DNA of 64,000 nucleotides from Fimenecus sp045531435. Its GTDB lineage: Bacteria > Bacillota > Clostridia > Oscillospirales > Acutalibacteraceae. The notes beneath the pieces are model-generated. The model worked only from the letters and a program-made list of their open reading frames with translations. It did not search any database and had not been told where the DNA came from. Where the stretch lies: contig JAZSDZ010000146.1 of NCBI GenBank assembly GCA_045531435.1, positions 1 through 64,000 on the forward strand. The letters run 5' to 3'. The position numbers and the translations under genes were made by a program. The first letter of the stretch is position 1; each line of letters begins with the position of its first letter. Positions 17,882 to 27,427 of the stretch are shown here, in pieces.

Positions 17882-18586
17882 TCAACGTCTTCTTTTATTC
17901 ATAGATAAAATAAGTCTTAAAAGATTTGCAACACTTACTGCAAGTGAAGCCACATATGTCATAGCTGCAGCAGAAAGCACACTCTTAGCTCCTTTTTTTT
18001 CATTTTCATCTAAAATATCTACTTCACTTATTACATTTAACGCTCTCTTACTTGCATTGAATTCAACAGGTAAAGTTACAAGCTGAAATAATACTGCAAA
18101 TGAGAAAAATATAATACCTGCAACTGCTAAAGGTTCAAAACTAAGAACTAATCCAAGAACAGCAAGAGGAATTCCTGCTTTTGAACCAATATTAGCCAAA
18201 GGAAGAATTGTGTTCCTGATTTTTATTGGTAAATATCCCTGCGCATATTGAGCAGCATGACCGGCTTCATGACAGGCAACACCAATTGCAGCTACTGATG
18301 TTGAATTATATACATTATCAGATAATCTTATAATATTTGATTTAGGGTCAAAATGGTCGGTAAGGTTACCTGAAACTCGTTCAATTCTTATATTTGTGAT
18401 TCCATAATGTCTTAATATTTCAAAAGCTGCCTGTGCACCAGTAATTCTTTTACCTGACATTACTTGAGAATATTTTTTAAATGAAGAATTGACACGAGCA
18501 GATGCAATAAAAGAAAGAATTAACATAGGTAAAACTAAAACCACATAGTAGTAATTTGACATATAATGATATGAAAATCCATTCAT
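17882..18586 (-). CDS. YugP-type membrane zinc metallopeptidase
   Basis: 234 residues. The pattern is one N-terminal membrane helix (about 12-32), a soluble stretch ending in the zinc motif HEAGH (106-110) inside VACHEAGHAAQYAQGY, then three hydrophobic segments. This fits the Zn_peptidase_2/YugP family. Substrates are not known. In many Clostridia this gene lies between fmt and rsmB, as here. It sits 2 bases after fmt and 3 before rsmB, so it is clearly in the operon; membrane protein quality control is a guess. Confidence 0.9.
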   Translation of the reverse strand: MNGFSYHYMSNYYYVVLVLPMLILSFIASARVNSSFKKYSQVMSGKRITGAQAAFEILRHYGITNIRIERVSGNLTDHFDPKSNIIRLSDNVYNSTSVAAIGVACHEAGHAAQYAQGYLPIKIRNTILPLANIGSKAGIPLAVLGLVLSFEPLAVAGIIFFSFAVLFQLVTLPVEFNASKRALNVISEVDILDENEKKGAKSVLSAAAMTYVASLAVSVANLLRLILSMNKRRR

Positions 18587-18588
18587 AA

Positions 18589-19521
18589 TTATCCTCCTAA
18601 AATTGTACCTTTCTCTATTCTATGTCCTCTTAAGAAACTTGCAGCGTCAGTTTTTCTTTTACCTTCTGCCTGAATTTCAAGAATTTCAACACAGTTACCA
18701 TCGCCACACATAACAATCAGTCTGTTATTATTATCAACAATTTCTCCATTATTCCCTTCAAATTTTTCTGAAATTTTCTGGGATTTATGGATTTTATATG
18801 TTTTGCCATCAATTTTAGTGATAGCAACAGGCCAAGGATATAATCCACGAATATGATTATGAACATCCTGTGCAGATTTTGAAAAATCTATAGGACTTAA
18901 TTCTTTTGAAAGCATTGATGCATATGTTGCTTGTGATTCGTCTTGTTCAACCGGATTTAATATACCCTTATCAACAGAATCGATTGTTTCTATTAATACT
19001 TCTGCGCCCATTCCTGAAAGTATGTCAAAAAGCTCACCTGCATTCATATTCTCGGGAATAAGAAATTCTTTTTTTGTTAAAATGTCACCTGTATCAATAC
19101 CAACATCCATTTGCTGTGCAGTAACACCTGTAACAGAATCACCATTTATAATACTCCATTGAATTGGTGCTGCACCACGAAGATGGGGAAGCAAAGAAGC
19201 ATGAATATTTATACATCCATATTTAACACTATCAAGTATTTCTTTAGGCAGGATTTTTCCAAATGCTACAACAACAATTAAATCTGCATTTAATGAATTA
19301 ATAATTTCGAGTGCAGTACCATCACGCATAGATGTAGGTTGAAATACAGGTAAATTATTTTCAATTGCACAAACCTTAACGGGTGGTGGAGTTAATTCAT
19401 ATCCTCTACCCTTTGGTTTATCCGGTTGTGTAAAAACACCAACAACCTGATTTTCACTATTAACAAGTGCTTTTAAACAAGGAACAGCAAAATCAGGTGT
19501 TCCCATAAAAATAATACGCAT
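18589..19521 (-). CDS. fmt: Methionyl-tRNA formyltransferase
   Basis: 310 residues. It formylates initiator Met-tRNA with 10-formyl-THF. MRIIFMGTPDFAVP opens the formyltransferase domain. The catalytic Asn-His-Asp set is seen as INIHASLLPHLRGAAPI and MDVGIDTGDIL. A C-terminal OB-fold region follows (about 205-310). The gene lies 8 bases after def, which encodes the enzyme removing the formyl group. Confidence 0.96.
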   Translation of the reverse strand: MRIIFMGTPDFAVPCLKALVNSENQVVGVFTQPDKPKGRGYELTPPPVKVCAIENNLPVFQPTSMRDGTALEIINSLNADLIVVVAFGKILPKEILDSVKYGCINIHASLLPHLRGAAPIQWSIINGDSVTGVTAQQMDVGIDTGDILTKKEFLIPENMNAGELFDILSGMGAEVLIETIDSVDKGILNPVEQDESQATYASMLSKELSPIDFSKSAQDVHNHIRGLYPWPVAITKIDGKTYKIHKSQKISEKFEGNNGEIVDNNNRLIVMCGDGNCVEILEIQAEGKRKTDAASFLRGHRIEKGTILGG

Positions 19522-19529
19522 TATTCAAA

Positions 19530-20000
19530 TCATCCCTTACAGTATTTATTAATTTGTTCCTGAGTTGCAAGTTTATCAACATATAAAATGCCATCAAGAT
19601 GGTCAATTTCATGACAAAAAGCCTTAGCTCTCAATTCAGTGCCCTTATAAACACACCAAGCACCATTTCGATTTTGTGCTTTTACCTTAACTGTCATTGG
19701 TCTGATTGTTGTTCCTTGCTTGCCCGGAAGTGACAAACAACCTTCAGCACCGCATTGAAAATCTTCAGTTTCAATTATTTCAGGATTGATAAGTTCAATC
19801 AAACCATCACCAACATCAATAACAACAACTCTTTTTAAGATTCCAACCTGAACTGCAGCAAGTCCGACACCCTCTGCTTTATACATTGTATCCTTCATAT
19901 CGTCAAGAAGCTGCCATAAACGTTCGTCAAAGAATTCAACTTTACGGCTAATTTTTCTTAAAATAGGGTCTTCCTCTGTTCTTATATTTCTAATAGCCAT
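19530..20000 (-). CDS. def: Peptide deformylase
   Basis: 156 residues from MAIRNIRTEEDP. It removes the N-formyl group from new proteins. All three family motifs are present: GVGLAAVQVG (I), EGCLSLPG with the metal Cys (II), and CHEIDHLDG with HExxH (III). The frame continues five codons upstream to a GTG, but that GTG forms part of the ribosome-binding site GTGAGGAGA, so ATG 20000 is the real start. priA ends 11 bases upstream. Confidence 0.96.
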   Translation of the reverse strand: MAIRNIRTEEDPILRKISRKVEFFDERLWQLLDDMKDTMYKAEGVGLAAVQVGILKRVVVIDVGDGLIELINPEIIETEDFQCGAEGCLSLPGKQGTTIRPMTVKVKAQNRNGAWCVYKGTELRAKAFCHEIDHLDGILYVDKLATQEQINKYCKG

Positions 20001-20011
20001 TTTAAATCTCC

Positions 20012-22465
20012 TCACATAATACTTTCAGGGTTAATATCAGCATAGATAACTACATCATTATGACCTTTTTCTTTTTCAAAAGAAACAAGCAATTCGCCCA
20101 TCATATCCCTGAAAGATTTATTATTTATACATTTTATTATTATTCTGTTTCTGTATTTACCACCAATTTTAATAATTCTTGGTGCAACAGGACCTAATAC
20201 AATTATTTTATTATTCTGATATTTTTCTGAATGAGTTTTTTTCAACAAATTAACAAAATCTATTGCAGATTTATTAACTGAGTATTCTATTTCTGATGAA
20301 AAGCTAATAACACATAAATCACAATATGGCGGATAAATCATATTTTTTCTGATTTCAATTTCACTATTGTAGAACGATTCATAATCTTGTTTTTTTGCCA
20401 TACAAATGATTTCACTATCAGTAAAATCAGTCTGAATATAAGCTTTACCAGGAAATTCACCTCTGCCACTTCGACCTACAACCTGTGTAATTAAATCAAA
20501 TGCTCTTTCACCACTCTTATAATCATCATTATAGAGCATCTGGTCAACACTTAGAACACCTACAAGTGTAACATTAGGAAAATTCAAGCCTTTAGCAACC
20601 ATCTGAGTACCTATCAGAATATCATATTCACCATTTTCAAAACTCTTGAAATATTTTTCATATGAGTATCTTGAAGATGTTGTATCTGTATCCATACGCA
20701 AAATACGAGCATCTGGAACAATCAATTTAAGTTCTTCTTCCAATTTCTGTGTTCCCATACCTTTAAACTTAACTGTATCGTTATGACAATTATTACATTT
20801 CGCAGAAAAAGGTACTGAATATCCACAATAATGACACATCAATCTGTTATTTTTTATATGGTAAGTCAAAGAGATACTACAATTAGGACAGGAATTAACT
20901 GTGCCACATTCGCTACACGATGCATATGTATTATATCCTCTTCGATTAAGCAATAAAATTGACTGCTTTTTATTATTATAGTTTTCAAATATTTCTTCAG
21001 CAAGCTGCTTACTTACATTTTCAAGCACCATATCACTTTGATATGTAGTATCAATTAATTCAACATCAGGTAAAATGGAGTTTCCATATCTTTTCTTTAA
21101 TTTAAACAGGGAATAATTACCAGATAAAGCCTTTGTGTAACTATCTATCGATGGTGTAGCAGAAGATAATAATAAAAGACCATTATGACAACCAATTCTG
21201 TATTGAGCAACTTCACGAGCATGATATCTTGGTGTCATCTCTGATTTATAGGTATGTTCCTGCTCTTCATCAATAATAACAAGACCCAACTTATCAAAAG
21301 GAGCAAAAATTGCAGAACGAGTACCAATCGCAATTTGTGCATCTCCCCTTCTAATTCTTTTCCACTCATCAAGACGTTGTCCCATAGAAAGTGAACTATG
21401 AAAAACAGCCACTTTATCACCATATCTCTTATAAAACAATGATAACATCTGCGGAGTCAATGATATTTCAGGAATCATAACAATAATTCCTTTATCAGTC
21501 TTAATAGCTTCATCAATTAATTTAAGATATACCTGAGTTTTCCCACTACCTGTCACACCAAATAACAACGCACCTTTTGGTGAATCTTCATTATAAAGGG
21601 ATAACAAGCCGTTGAAAGCGATATTTTGTTCATCAGACAAAATTATTTCGCTAAAATCAGTCAACTCATCATTTTCATAAGGACTTCTTAAAACTTCATC
21701 ATCATAAAACTCAACAATACCTTTTTGTTCAAGTGCTGATATTACTGCAACTGAAAAACCGGTAAAATAACAAAGTTCTTTAACCGAAGCCGTACCAACA
21801 TCACATAAAACATTTATAATTTCCTGTTGTTTCTTCGTCAGACTCTTTATTCTTTCACAATCTTCAATAGGATTAATCTTAAGTTGAACCATTTTAATTG
21901 TTGAATCATTGATTCTTCTTTGAGTATCTACATTTCTCAAAAGAATACCATCTTCAACCATTTTATCAAGCACAGAAGTCTTTTTCAATCCACATTCGGA
22001 TATAATTCTATCAGATTTAGTAAAGTTTCTTTTATTTTTTAGAAAATTATATATTATATTTTCCGTTTCGCCCGAAAAAACACCTGAAAAATCAGGGTTT
22101 ACTGCATACAATGTATTTACTGATAATGAAAGTCCTAATGGTAAAAAAAGCTTACATGCATCAAAATAAGTACAAAAATATCTGTCGTGAATGAAATATG
22201 CTGTTTTCAACATTTCTCTGGTAAATAATGGGTCATCATCAATAACTGAAATTATTGGTTTTAATTTTTTATCAGAAATTACACCTGATTCCACAGAAAA
22301 AACAATGCCAACTCGTTTTTTTGACGAATTACCAAACTGTATGAGAACTCTTTTCCCCGCAGATATTTCTTCACACAAAAAATCAGGGACAGAATAATCA
22401 AATAGCATATCAAAAGAATATGCCGTATTTTCAACAGCTACTTTCGCAACAGTTAAAAGTCCCAT
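20012..22465 (-). CDS. priA: Replication restart helicase PriA
   Basis: 817 residues, slightly longer than Escherichia coli PriA. It rebuilds the replisome at stalled forks. An N-terminal DNA-binding region is followed by the superfamily 2 helicase: Walker A GVTGSGKT, then IDEEQEHTY (DEEQ box), and helicase motifs QMVAKGLNFPNV and QVVGRSGRGEF. The zinc-binding insert shows four Cys pairs: CSEC, CPNC, CHYC and CNNC. The ATG follows GGAGGGGC. It belongs to the gmk-rpoZ-priA-def-fmt string conserved in Firmicutes. Confidence 0.97.
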   Translation of the reverse strand: MGLLTVAKVAVENTAYSFDMLFDYSVPDFLCEEISAGKRVLIQFGNSSKKRVGIVFSVESGVISDKKLKPIISVIDDDPLFTREMLKTAYFIHDRYFCTYFDACKLFLPLGLSLSVNTLYAVNPDFSGVFSGETENIIYNFLKNKRNFTKSDRIISECGLKKTSVLDKMVEDGILLRNVDTQRRINDSTIKMVQLKINPIEDCERIKSLTKKQQEIINVLCDVGTASVKELCYFTGFSVAVISALEQKGIVEFYDDEVLRSPYENDELTDFSEIILSDEQNIAFNGLLSLYNEDSPKGALLFGVTGSGKTQVYLKLIDEAIKTDKGIIVMIPEISLTPQMLSLFYKRYGDKVAVFHSSLSMGQRLDEWKRIRRGDAQIAIGTRSAIFAPFDKLGLVIIDEEQEHTYKSEMTPRYHAREVAQYRIGCHNGLLLLSSATPSIDSYTKALSGNYSLFKLKKRYGNSILPDVELIDTTYQSDMVLENVSKQLAEEIFENYNNKKQSILLLNRRGYNTYASCSECGTVNSCPNCSISLTYHIKNNRLMCHYCGYSVPFSAKCNNCHNDTVKFKGMGTQKLEEELKLIVPDARILRMDTDTTSSRYSYEKYFKSFENGEYDILIGTQMVAKGLNFPNVTLVGVLSVDQMLYNDDYKSGERAFDLITQVVGRSGRGEFPGKAYIQTDFTDSEIICMAKKQDYESFYNSEIEIRKNMIYPPYCDLCVISFSSEIEYSVNKSAIDFVNLLKKTHSEKYQNNKIIVLGPVAPRIIKIGGKYRNRIIIKCINNKSFRDMMGELLVSFEKEKGHNDVVIYADINPESIM

Positions 22466-22506
22466 AATCTGCCCCTCCTATAAAAATTTTATTTAATTTT
22501 TAAATT

Positions 22507-22716
22507 TTAGATGTTACGAATTTCTTCTGGTTCAACTACAACATACTTACCATTAATTATTTCATCTAAAGCAATACTTACAGGCTTTTCCTTAAGAATC
22601 TCTTCATTTTCCTGTGCTTCTGATGAAATTTCTCTTGCTCTTTTTGCAACTGCTGATACAAGAGAGTAACGGCTTGTATGATTTTTAAGTACATTTCTTA
22701 AATCTGGATTAAACAT
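22507..22716 (-). CDS. rpoZ: RNA polymerase omega subunit
   Basis: 69 residues. The SRYSLVSAVAKRAREI core and a following KPVSIALDEI segment match the omega family; omega helps assemble the beta' subunit. ATG at 22716 overlaps the gmk stop by 8 bases and has GAGGTAA ahead of it. The gmk-rpoZ pairing is widely conserved. Confidence 0.93.
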   Translation of the reverse strand: MFNPDLRNVLKNHTSRYSLVSAVAKRAREISSEAQENEEILKEKPVSIALDEIINGKYVVVEPEEIRNI

Positions 22717-23323
22717 TATCTATTACCTCACTTACAAAATTATTCATTCTTTTATTTGAAAAATTGAGAGCCCTAATGATTGTTAAAACATCATCAGCAG
22801 TGCTATCAACATCTTCATTGACTACAAAAAAGTCATAATTTACACTTTTATTCAACTCATCGTGTGCAATTTCAAGACGCTTACGAATATCATCGTCGCT
22901 TTCTGTACCTCTTGAACGCAGTCTGTTTTCAAGAGTACTCATTGATGGTGGCAAAACGAATAGACTGACAGAATCAGGATACATTTTTTTTATATTTTCA
23001 GCACCCTGAACTTCAATTTTAAGAATAACTGTTTCCCCTTCACTAAGCCATTTATCAATAGGAGCTTTAGGTGTTCCATATAAGTTTGAACCATACTTTG
23101 CATATTCAAGAACTTCACCATTTGAAATCATTTTTTCAAACTCCGGAACATCTATGAAATAATAATCTTTCCCTTCTGTCTCATAATCACGAATTTTTCT
23201 TGTGGTTAATGAAACAGATTTTTTTAATTGTTTATTTTTTTCCAAAACAACATCAAGAACTGTATCTTTACCAACTCCTGAAGGTCCTGAAAAAAGAATA
23301 AGCATACCTTCCTTATTCGCCAT
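22709..23323 (-). CDS. gmk: Guanylate kinase
   Basis: 204 residues from MANKEGMLILFSGPSG. It makes GDP from GMP and ATP. The P-loop SGPSGVGKDT, the GMP-binding SLTTRKIRDYE and the YYFIDVPEFE region are all present. A frame extension adds MRRVD, but those codons are the ribosome-binding site (GAGGAGGG), so ATG 23323 is preferred. The start overlaps the end of remA by 11 bases. Confidence 0.96.
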   Translation of the reverse strand: MANKEGMLILFSGPSGVGKDTVLDVVLEKNKQLKKSVSLTTRKIRDYETEGKDYYFIDVPEFEKMISNGEVLEYAKYGSNLYGTPKAPIDKWLSEGETVILKIEVQGAENIKKMYPDSVSLFVLPPSMSTLENRLRSRGTESDDDIRKRLEIAHDELNKSVNYDFFVVNEDVDSTADDVLTIIRALNFSNKRMNNFVSEVIDNV

Positions 23324-23567
23324 ATCCACCCTCCTCATATTCAGTACGATTCAAAATTGTTTCAGCCTTTAAGTATGTTGAAACAACATGGTCACTATCC
23401 ATAATAAGTATTGCTTGTGTTTTTCTTCCCTGAGTAGCATCAATCAGCATATTTCTGTCTTTTGCTTGTGAAATAATACGTTTTGCAGGTGCAGAATCAG
23501 TCGAAATAACAGCAATTACTCTATCAGAATTCACAGCATTACCAAAACCGACATTTATCAATTTCAT
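23313..23567 (-). CDS. remA: Extracellular matrix regulator RemA
   Basis: 84 residues, the right size for RemA/YlzA. It has the family pattern MKLINVGFGN at the start and IDATQGRKTQAILIMDS in the middle. In Bacillus RemA is a DNA-binding ring that activates biofilm matrix and osmoprotection genes; in this organism the targets are unknown. It sits between yicC (9-base gap) and gmk (overlap), the conserved context. Confidence 0.93.
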   Translation of the reverse strand: MKLINVGFGNAVNSDRVIAVISTDSAPAKRIISQAKDRNMLIDATQGRKTQAILIMDSDHVVSTYLKAETILNRTEYEEGGYGE

Positions 23568-23576
23568 TATAATACC

Positions 23577-24461
23577 TCACTCAATATTTTGAATCTGTTC
23601 TCTTATTTTCTCAATTTCTGCCTTAATATCAATTACACATCGTGCAATTGTGACATCCTGTGCTTTTGAACCGATAGTATTTGCTTCACGATTCATTTCC
23701 TGTACAAGGAAATCAGTTTTACGCCCAACTGCTTCGTCACTATCAAGGAACTGTCTTAACTGGTCAATATGACTTCTGAGTCTTACAGTTTCTTCGGCAA
23801 CGGCAACTTTATCAGCAAAAATAGCACATTCAGTCAATAATCTCTGTTCATCAACCTGTACATCTGATAAAAACTCATTTATTCTTGCTAATAATTTATC
23901 ATTATATTCCTTAACTGTTTCTGGTGAACGCTCTTCAATGAGTGAAACCTTTTCAAGAATCAAATCTGCTCTTGAAAGAACATCGTTCTTTAACTTATCA
24001 CCTTCAGTTTCTCGCATTAAAATAAACTTATCAACTGCAGTCTCAGTAACGGATTTAACTGCGTTCCAGATTTTATCCTCATCAGCCTCTTTTTTATGTA
24101 CGGTAAAGACATCATTATATCGTGCAAGTGAAGACATTGCCAAATCATCTCTTAAATTAAGTTCATTTCTTTCGGCAAGTTCTTTTAATGCACCTAAATA
24201 AGACTGTGCAAGAGAATGATTTACTAATACTTCAATTTCATCGTCTTCAAGGTTTTCAACGGAAACATAACACTCAACTTTACCTCTTGAAACACGAGAA
24301 CCAATGTAACTCTTAAGTTTTTCCTCAAGAAAACCATAATTTCTTGGAACACGAGAATTAAACTCAAAATATCTGTGATTAACACTTTTAAGTTCGACAG
24401 TTATATTCATTGTATCAACAACTGCCTGTGAACGACCGTATCCGGTCATACTTCTAATCAT
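23577..24461 (-). CDS. yicC: YicC/YloC family endoribonuclease
   Basis: 294 residues. MIRSMTGYGRS at the start, SVNHRYFEFNSRVP, and the C-terminal GRKTDFLVQEMNREANTIGSKA signature identify the YicC family. Members are reported as endoribonucleases acting on small RNAs in E. coli. It is first in the yicC-remA-gmk-rpoZ-priA group conserved in Firmicutes. Confidence 0.94.
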   Translation of the reverse strand: MIRSMTGYGRSQAVVDTMNITVELKSVNHRYFEFNSRVPRNYGFLEEKLKSYIGSRVSRGKVECYVSVENLEDDEIEVLVNHSLAQSYLGALKELAERNELNLRDDLAMSSLARYNDVFTVHKKEADEDKIWNAVKSVTETAVDKFILMRETEGDKLKNDVLSRADLILEKVSLIEERSPETVKEYNDKLLARINEFLSDVQVDEQRLLTECAIFADKVAVAEETVRLRSHIDQLRQFLDSDEAVGRKTDFLVQEMNREANTIGSKAQDVTIARCVIDIKAEIEKIREQIQNIE

Positions 24462-24476
24462 ATATTACACTCCAAA

Positions 24477-24851
24477 TTATTTACAACAGCTACCTTTTAA
24501 AAGTGTTGGAATATCACCACTGTAAACACCATTATTATTTTCAAATCCTAAATGTGTCAGCACATTTGAAATTTTTTCAATCTCACAATAACACATATAA
24601 GCATTTCTGTTTGCACAATAATTTAATCCTGCTCTTAAAAATCCTTCAACCAAAAGCTTATCAGAAAAATCACACTCTATATATTCAAAATAACACTTGT
24701 AATTGTCAATTTTGACCAAGCATTTACCAACAGGATTATTTTCTTCATCAAAACCCAAATATCCACCGAAAATATCCTTGTCATTGATTAAATTATTCTC
24801 AAATAACGTCTTTATTTTATCAATATCATTAATCGGTTTATAAATAATCAT
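24477..24851 (-). CDS. Small GNAT-like protein with a C-terminal CC motif
   Basis: 124 residues. Secondary-structure feel and the segment YIECDFSDKLLVEGFLRAGLNYCANR followed by a C-terminal LGFENNNGVYSGDIP resemble a short GNAT acyltransferase fold, but no clear acetyl-CoA loop is visible. It is rich in Cys and ends GSCCK. The ATG shares its A with the rluB stop codon (TAATG), so translation is coupled to rluB, and yicC starts 15 bases later. The function is unknown; a protein or tRNA acyltransferase is only a possibility. Confidence 0.8.
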   Translation of the reverse strand: MIIYKPINDIDKIKTLFENNLINDKDIFGGYLGFDEENNPVGKCLVKIDNYKCYFEYIECDFSDKLLVEGFLRAGLNYCANRNAYMCYCEIEKISNVLTHLGFENNNGVYSGDIPTLLKGSCCK

Positions 24852-25597
24852 TATTTCAAATTCTTTCTATCAAGAGATGCCGCAACAGTCAGCTTATGCA
24901 CTTCCTCATCAGTAAGATTTCTCCAATCTCCCTGTTTGAGCATACCAAGCTTAACTGAACCAATTTGAGTACGTTTAAGTCTTGCAACTTCAAGTCCTAA
25001 AGCATCACACATCTTTCTGATTTGTCGGTTTCTTCCTTCGTAAATTATGATTTCTAAAACAACTCTACCCTCTTTTTTCTCTATAACACGGACTTCAGAA
25101 GGCATTGTCATTCTACCGTCAATTTCAATACCAGTGGTTAAGGCGGTAATCTGCTCTTCAGTAATAGTTGGTCGAACTGTTACACGATAAGTTTTCGGTA
25201 CATGATGTGTAGGATGAGTCAAAGAATTAGCAAATTCACCATCATCAGTAAGAAGCAAAAGACCTTCTGAATCTCTGTCTAATCTACCAACAGGATAAAC
25301 TCGTGTTCCAACATCTTCTATAAGTTGAGCAACACATTTTCTGCCCATTTCATCACTGAGAGTTGTAATAAAACCTCGTGGTTTATGAAGCATAATGTAG
25401 GTATTCTTTTTACTTTTTCTGACCTTTTTACCAGCCACAACAACTGTGTCATTTTTAGGGTCAATTTTATCACCAATAGAAGCAGGTTTACCGTTGACCT
25501 TTACCTTACCTGCTGCAATCAAATCTTCAGCTTTTCTTCTTGATGCAACACCACATTCAGATAAATATTTCTGAAGTCTGACCTTATTATCTGCCAT
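24851..25597 (-). CDS. rluB: 23S rRNA pseudouridine synthase, RluB/RsuA family
   Basis: 248 residues. An S4 RNA-binding domain (MADNKVRLQKYLSECGVASRRKAED onward, 1-60) is followed by the catalytic domain with VGRLDRDSEGLLLLTDDGE, which carries the catalytic Asp. GRNRQIRKM near the C-terminus is typical of RsuA/RluB/RluE/RluF. It is near scpA/scpB, the usual Firmicutes context for RluB. An AGGTG site precedes the ATG. Confidence 0.93.
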   Translation of the reverse strand: MADNKVRLQKYLSECGVASRRKAEDLIAAGKVKVNGKPASIGDKIDPKNDTVVVAGKKVRKSKKNTYIMLHKPRGFITTLSDEMGRKCVAQLIEDVGTRVYPVGRLDRDSEGLLLLTDDGEFANSLTHPTHHVPKTYRVTVRPTITEEQITALTTGIEIDGRMTMPSEVRVIEKKEGRVVLEIIIYEGRNRQIRKMCDALGLEVARLKRTQIGSVKLGMLKQGDWRNLTDEEVHKLTVAASLDRKNLK

Positions 25598-25648
25598 ATT
25601 TACACCTAATACCCTTAATCTATAATTAATAAATAATATAGAATCACC

Positions 25649-25672
25649 GTTGAGAGCTAAAAGCCCTCAACG
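25649..25672 (-). other. Hairpin between gerW and rluB, no T-run
   Basis: CGTTGAGRGCT-type arms (25649-25659 and 25662-25672) form a stable stem, with one mismatch, just after the gerW stop, but no U tract follows on either strand. It may be an RNA processing or stability element separating the two halves of the block. Confidence 0.45.
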
Positions 25673-25685
25673 CTGATATTTTTAA

Positions 25686-26120
25686 TTATTCAACTGATTC
25701 GTCAGCGGAAACACTTGTCAATTCTGTTTTGATAGCCTTGTCCATTTTAGCTTTATTAACTGCATTAGAAACCTTATCGAACATTTCAGGAACAAGTCCT
25801 ACAATACGCTCTGCAGCATTATCAAAAGCTGTAATGTGCTTAACATCAACATTACCATATGCATCAATTACCAAGAAAGCAACAGGAAGAATTGTAACAC
25901 CGGCACCGCCGCCACCACCAAAAATGTCCTGATTAGATTTTGATGGGAAATCAGAACCACCTGATGCAAACCCATATGTAACCTTTGATACAGGAATAAT
26001 TGTAACTCCACCATCAACCTTCATTGGTTCACCAATAATTGTGCTGACATTTACAAGGTCCTTTACCTTTTCAATTGTTGATTCAAGAATACCTGCTGCT
26101 GATGACTTTTCTTTCATCAT
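25686..26120 (-). CDS. gerW: GerW (YtfJ) family sporulation protein
   Basis: 144 residues. The signature VNVSTIIGEPMKVDGGVTIIPVSKVTYGF and the glycine run FGGGGGAGVTILPVAFLVI are typical of GerW/YtfJ. In Bacillus the protein is made in the forespore and is needed for L-alanine germination through GerA-type receptors. It overlaps the DUF2953 gene as ATGA. The scpA-scpB-DUF2953-ytfJ order is conserved in Firmicutes. The start is ATG 26120, or the adjacent ATG one codon on. Confidence 0.93.
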   Translation of the reverse strand: MMKEKSSAAGILESTIEKVKDLVNVSTIIGEPMKVDGGVTIIPVSKVTYGFASGGSDFPSKSNQDIFGGGGGAGVTILPVAFLVIDAYGNVDVKHITAFDNAAERIVGLVPEMFDKVSNAVNKAKMDKAIKTELTSVSADESVE

Positions 26121-26824
26121 AAAGCACCACCTTCATTTAGATTTTCTTTTTTTGATTTATTTTTTATTCCTTTAAGGAATTTGAGTACAACTTTAAATAC
26201 TAGTCTGAATACAAGAACAATAACTGCATTTATAAAGAATATTGGTCTTATATGTACTAATGCTGCAAACTGTGATGAATTTTTCGTACCAATGAAATCA
26301 GGTTCAATTTCAACATCATATTTTTTTACAGGAAGATTTGAGCAGATATACCCCATCGCGGGAAAAACCTTCTGACAAATTCTGCCATATTCCATAGCTG
26401 TTTCTGCAGCATCACATCCACCCGTTACGGTCATAAATAAATATAATTCACGGAAAACAATATGTTTTTTAAAAGATGAAAACATTTTTCCGAGTGAAGA
26501 AGCCAAATTGTTTATAAGTTCAATCACACCATCGAAGCCCTGATTATTATAAAATGTAACAAATATATTTTCTTTTTTCTCTGCCTGCTCATCAGGGGTT
26601 GGTGCCGGTTCAGGAGTTTGTTCTTTTTGAGATTTTTCTTTCTTGGGTTTCTTTTCTTTCTGAGGCTTGTCTTTCTTTTTTGATGGAAGAATCTGAATAT
26701 TTATGAAAAGCCACCTAATACTTAATTTGAATTCATCAAAATATTCTACATTAATTGTAATTCTTATACTTAAAAGAACTACTAAGAACAAAATTATTCC
26801 TAACAAAACGTATAAAAAAGTCAA
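26117..26824 (-). CDS. DUF2953 membrane-associated protein
   Basis: 235 residues. A membrane helix at the N-terminus (about 2-22) is followed by a basic Lys/Glu/Pro-rich linker (about 50-90: repeated KKEK, KEQ and PEPAPTP), then a domain with LFMTVTGGCDAAETAMEYG and VEIEPDF, the DUF2953 hallmarks, and a hydrophobic C-terminus (about 192-215). The partner is GerW/YtfJ immediately downstream, with which it overlaps by 4 bases. The function is not established. Confidence 0.88.
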   Translation of the reverse strand: MTFLYVLLGIILFLVVLLSIRITINVEYFDEFKLSIRWLFINIQILPSKKKDKPQKEKKPKKEKSQKEQTPEPAPTPDEQAEKKENIFVTFYNNQGFDGVIELINNLASSLGKMFSSFKKHIVFRELYLFMTVTGGCDAAETAMEYGRICQKVFPAMGYICSNLPVKKYDVEIEPDFIGTKNSSQFAALVHIRPIFFINAVIVLVFRLVFKVVLKFLKGIKNKSKKENLNEGGAL

Positions 26825-26859
26825 AAGAACACCTCCCTATATAAAATAAAGTAATTTAA

Positions 26860-27426
26860 TTATTCATTAATTGAGTCTTGTTCCTCAGTAACATCCTCAC
26901 TGATTTCTTCAGCTTCCTTATGTGGTAAATCAGGTAATTCATCAAGAGAAGAAATTGAAAAACATCTTAAGAAATCAGGTGTTGTACCATAAAGCAACGG
27001 GCGACCCGGTAAATCAAGTCTGCCTTTTTCTTCAATAAGCTTTTTCTGACAAAGAGTAGTAATTACACCACTACAATCAACCCCGCGAATTTGTTCAATA
27101 AATGATTTTGTAACAGGTTGATTATATGCGATAACTGCCAAAACTTCAAATGCAGCAGTTGATAATGGCGTATTTTTTCTTAACTCAAGGACATCACGAA
27201 TGACTTCTGCATATTCAGTTCTTGAAGAAAGTTGATACATATTATCCAATTTGAGAATACAAATACCACTATTTCTTTCATCCAATTTTGCAGAAAGATT
27301 TAAAATAACCTGCTCACAAACTTCAGGTTCAATTTCAAGTACCTCTGCTATTTTATCAAGTTCAACCGGCTCACCTGATGCAAATAGTATTGCTTCAACA
27401 GCAGCCTGTAATTTACTTGCTTTCAT
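26860..27426 (-). CDS. scpB: Chromosome segregation and condensation protein ScpB
   Basis: 188 residues from MKASKLQAAVEAILFASGEP. ScpB binds ScpA and, with SMC, forms the bacterial condensin. Two winged-helix domains are expected; EILFASGEPV-like and TPLSTAAFEVLAVIAYNQPVT plus RGVDCSGVI are family hallmarks. The frame extends six codons to a GTG (27444) inside scpA; the ATG at 27426, one base after the scpA stop, is more likely. Confidence 0.95.
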   Translation of the reverse strand: MKASKLQAAVEAILFASGEPVELDKIAEVLEIEPEVCEQVILNLSAKLDERNSGICILKLDNMYQLSSRTEYAEVIRDVLELRKNTPLSTAAFEVLAVIAYNQPVTKSFIEQIRGVDCSGVITTLCQKKLIEEKGRLDLPGRPLLYGTTPDFLRCFSISSLDELPDLPHKEAEEISEDVTEEQDSINE

Positions 27427-27427
27427 A

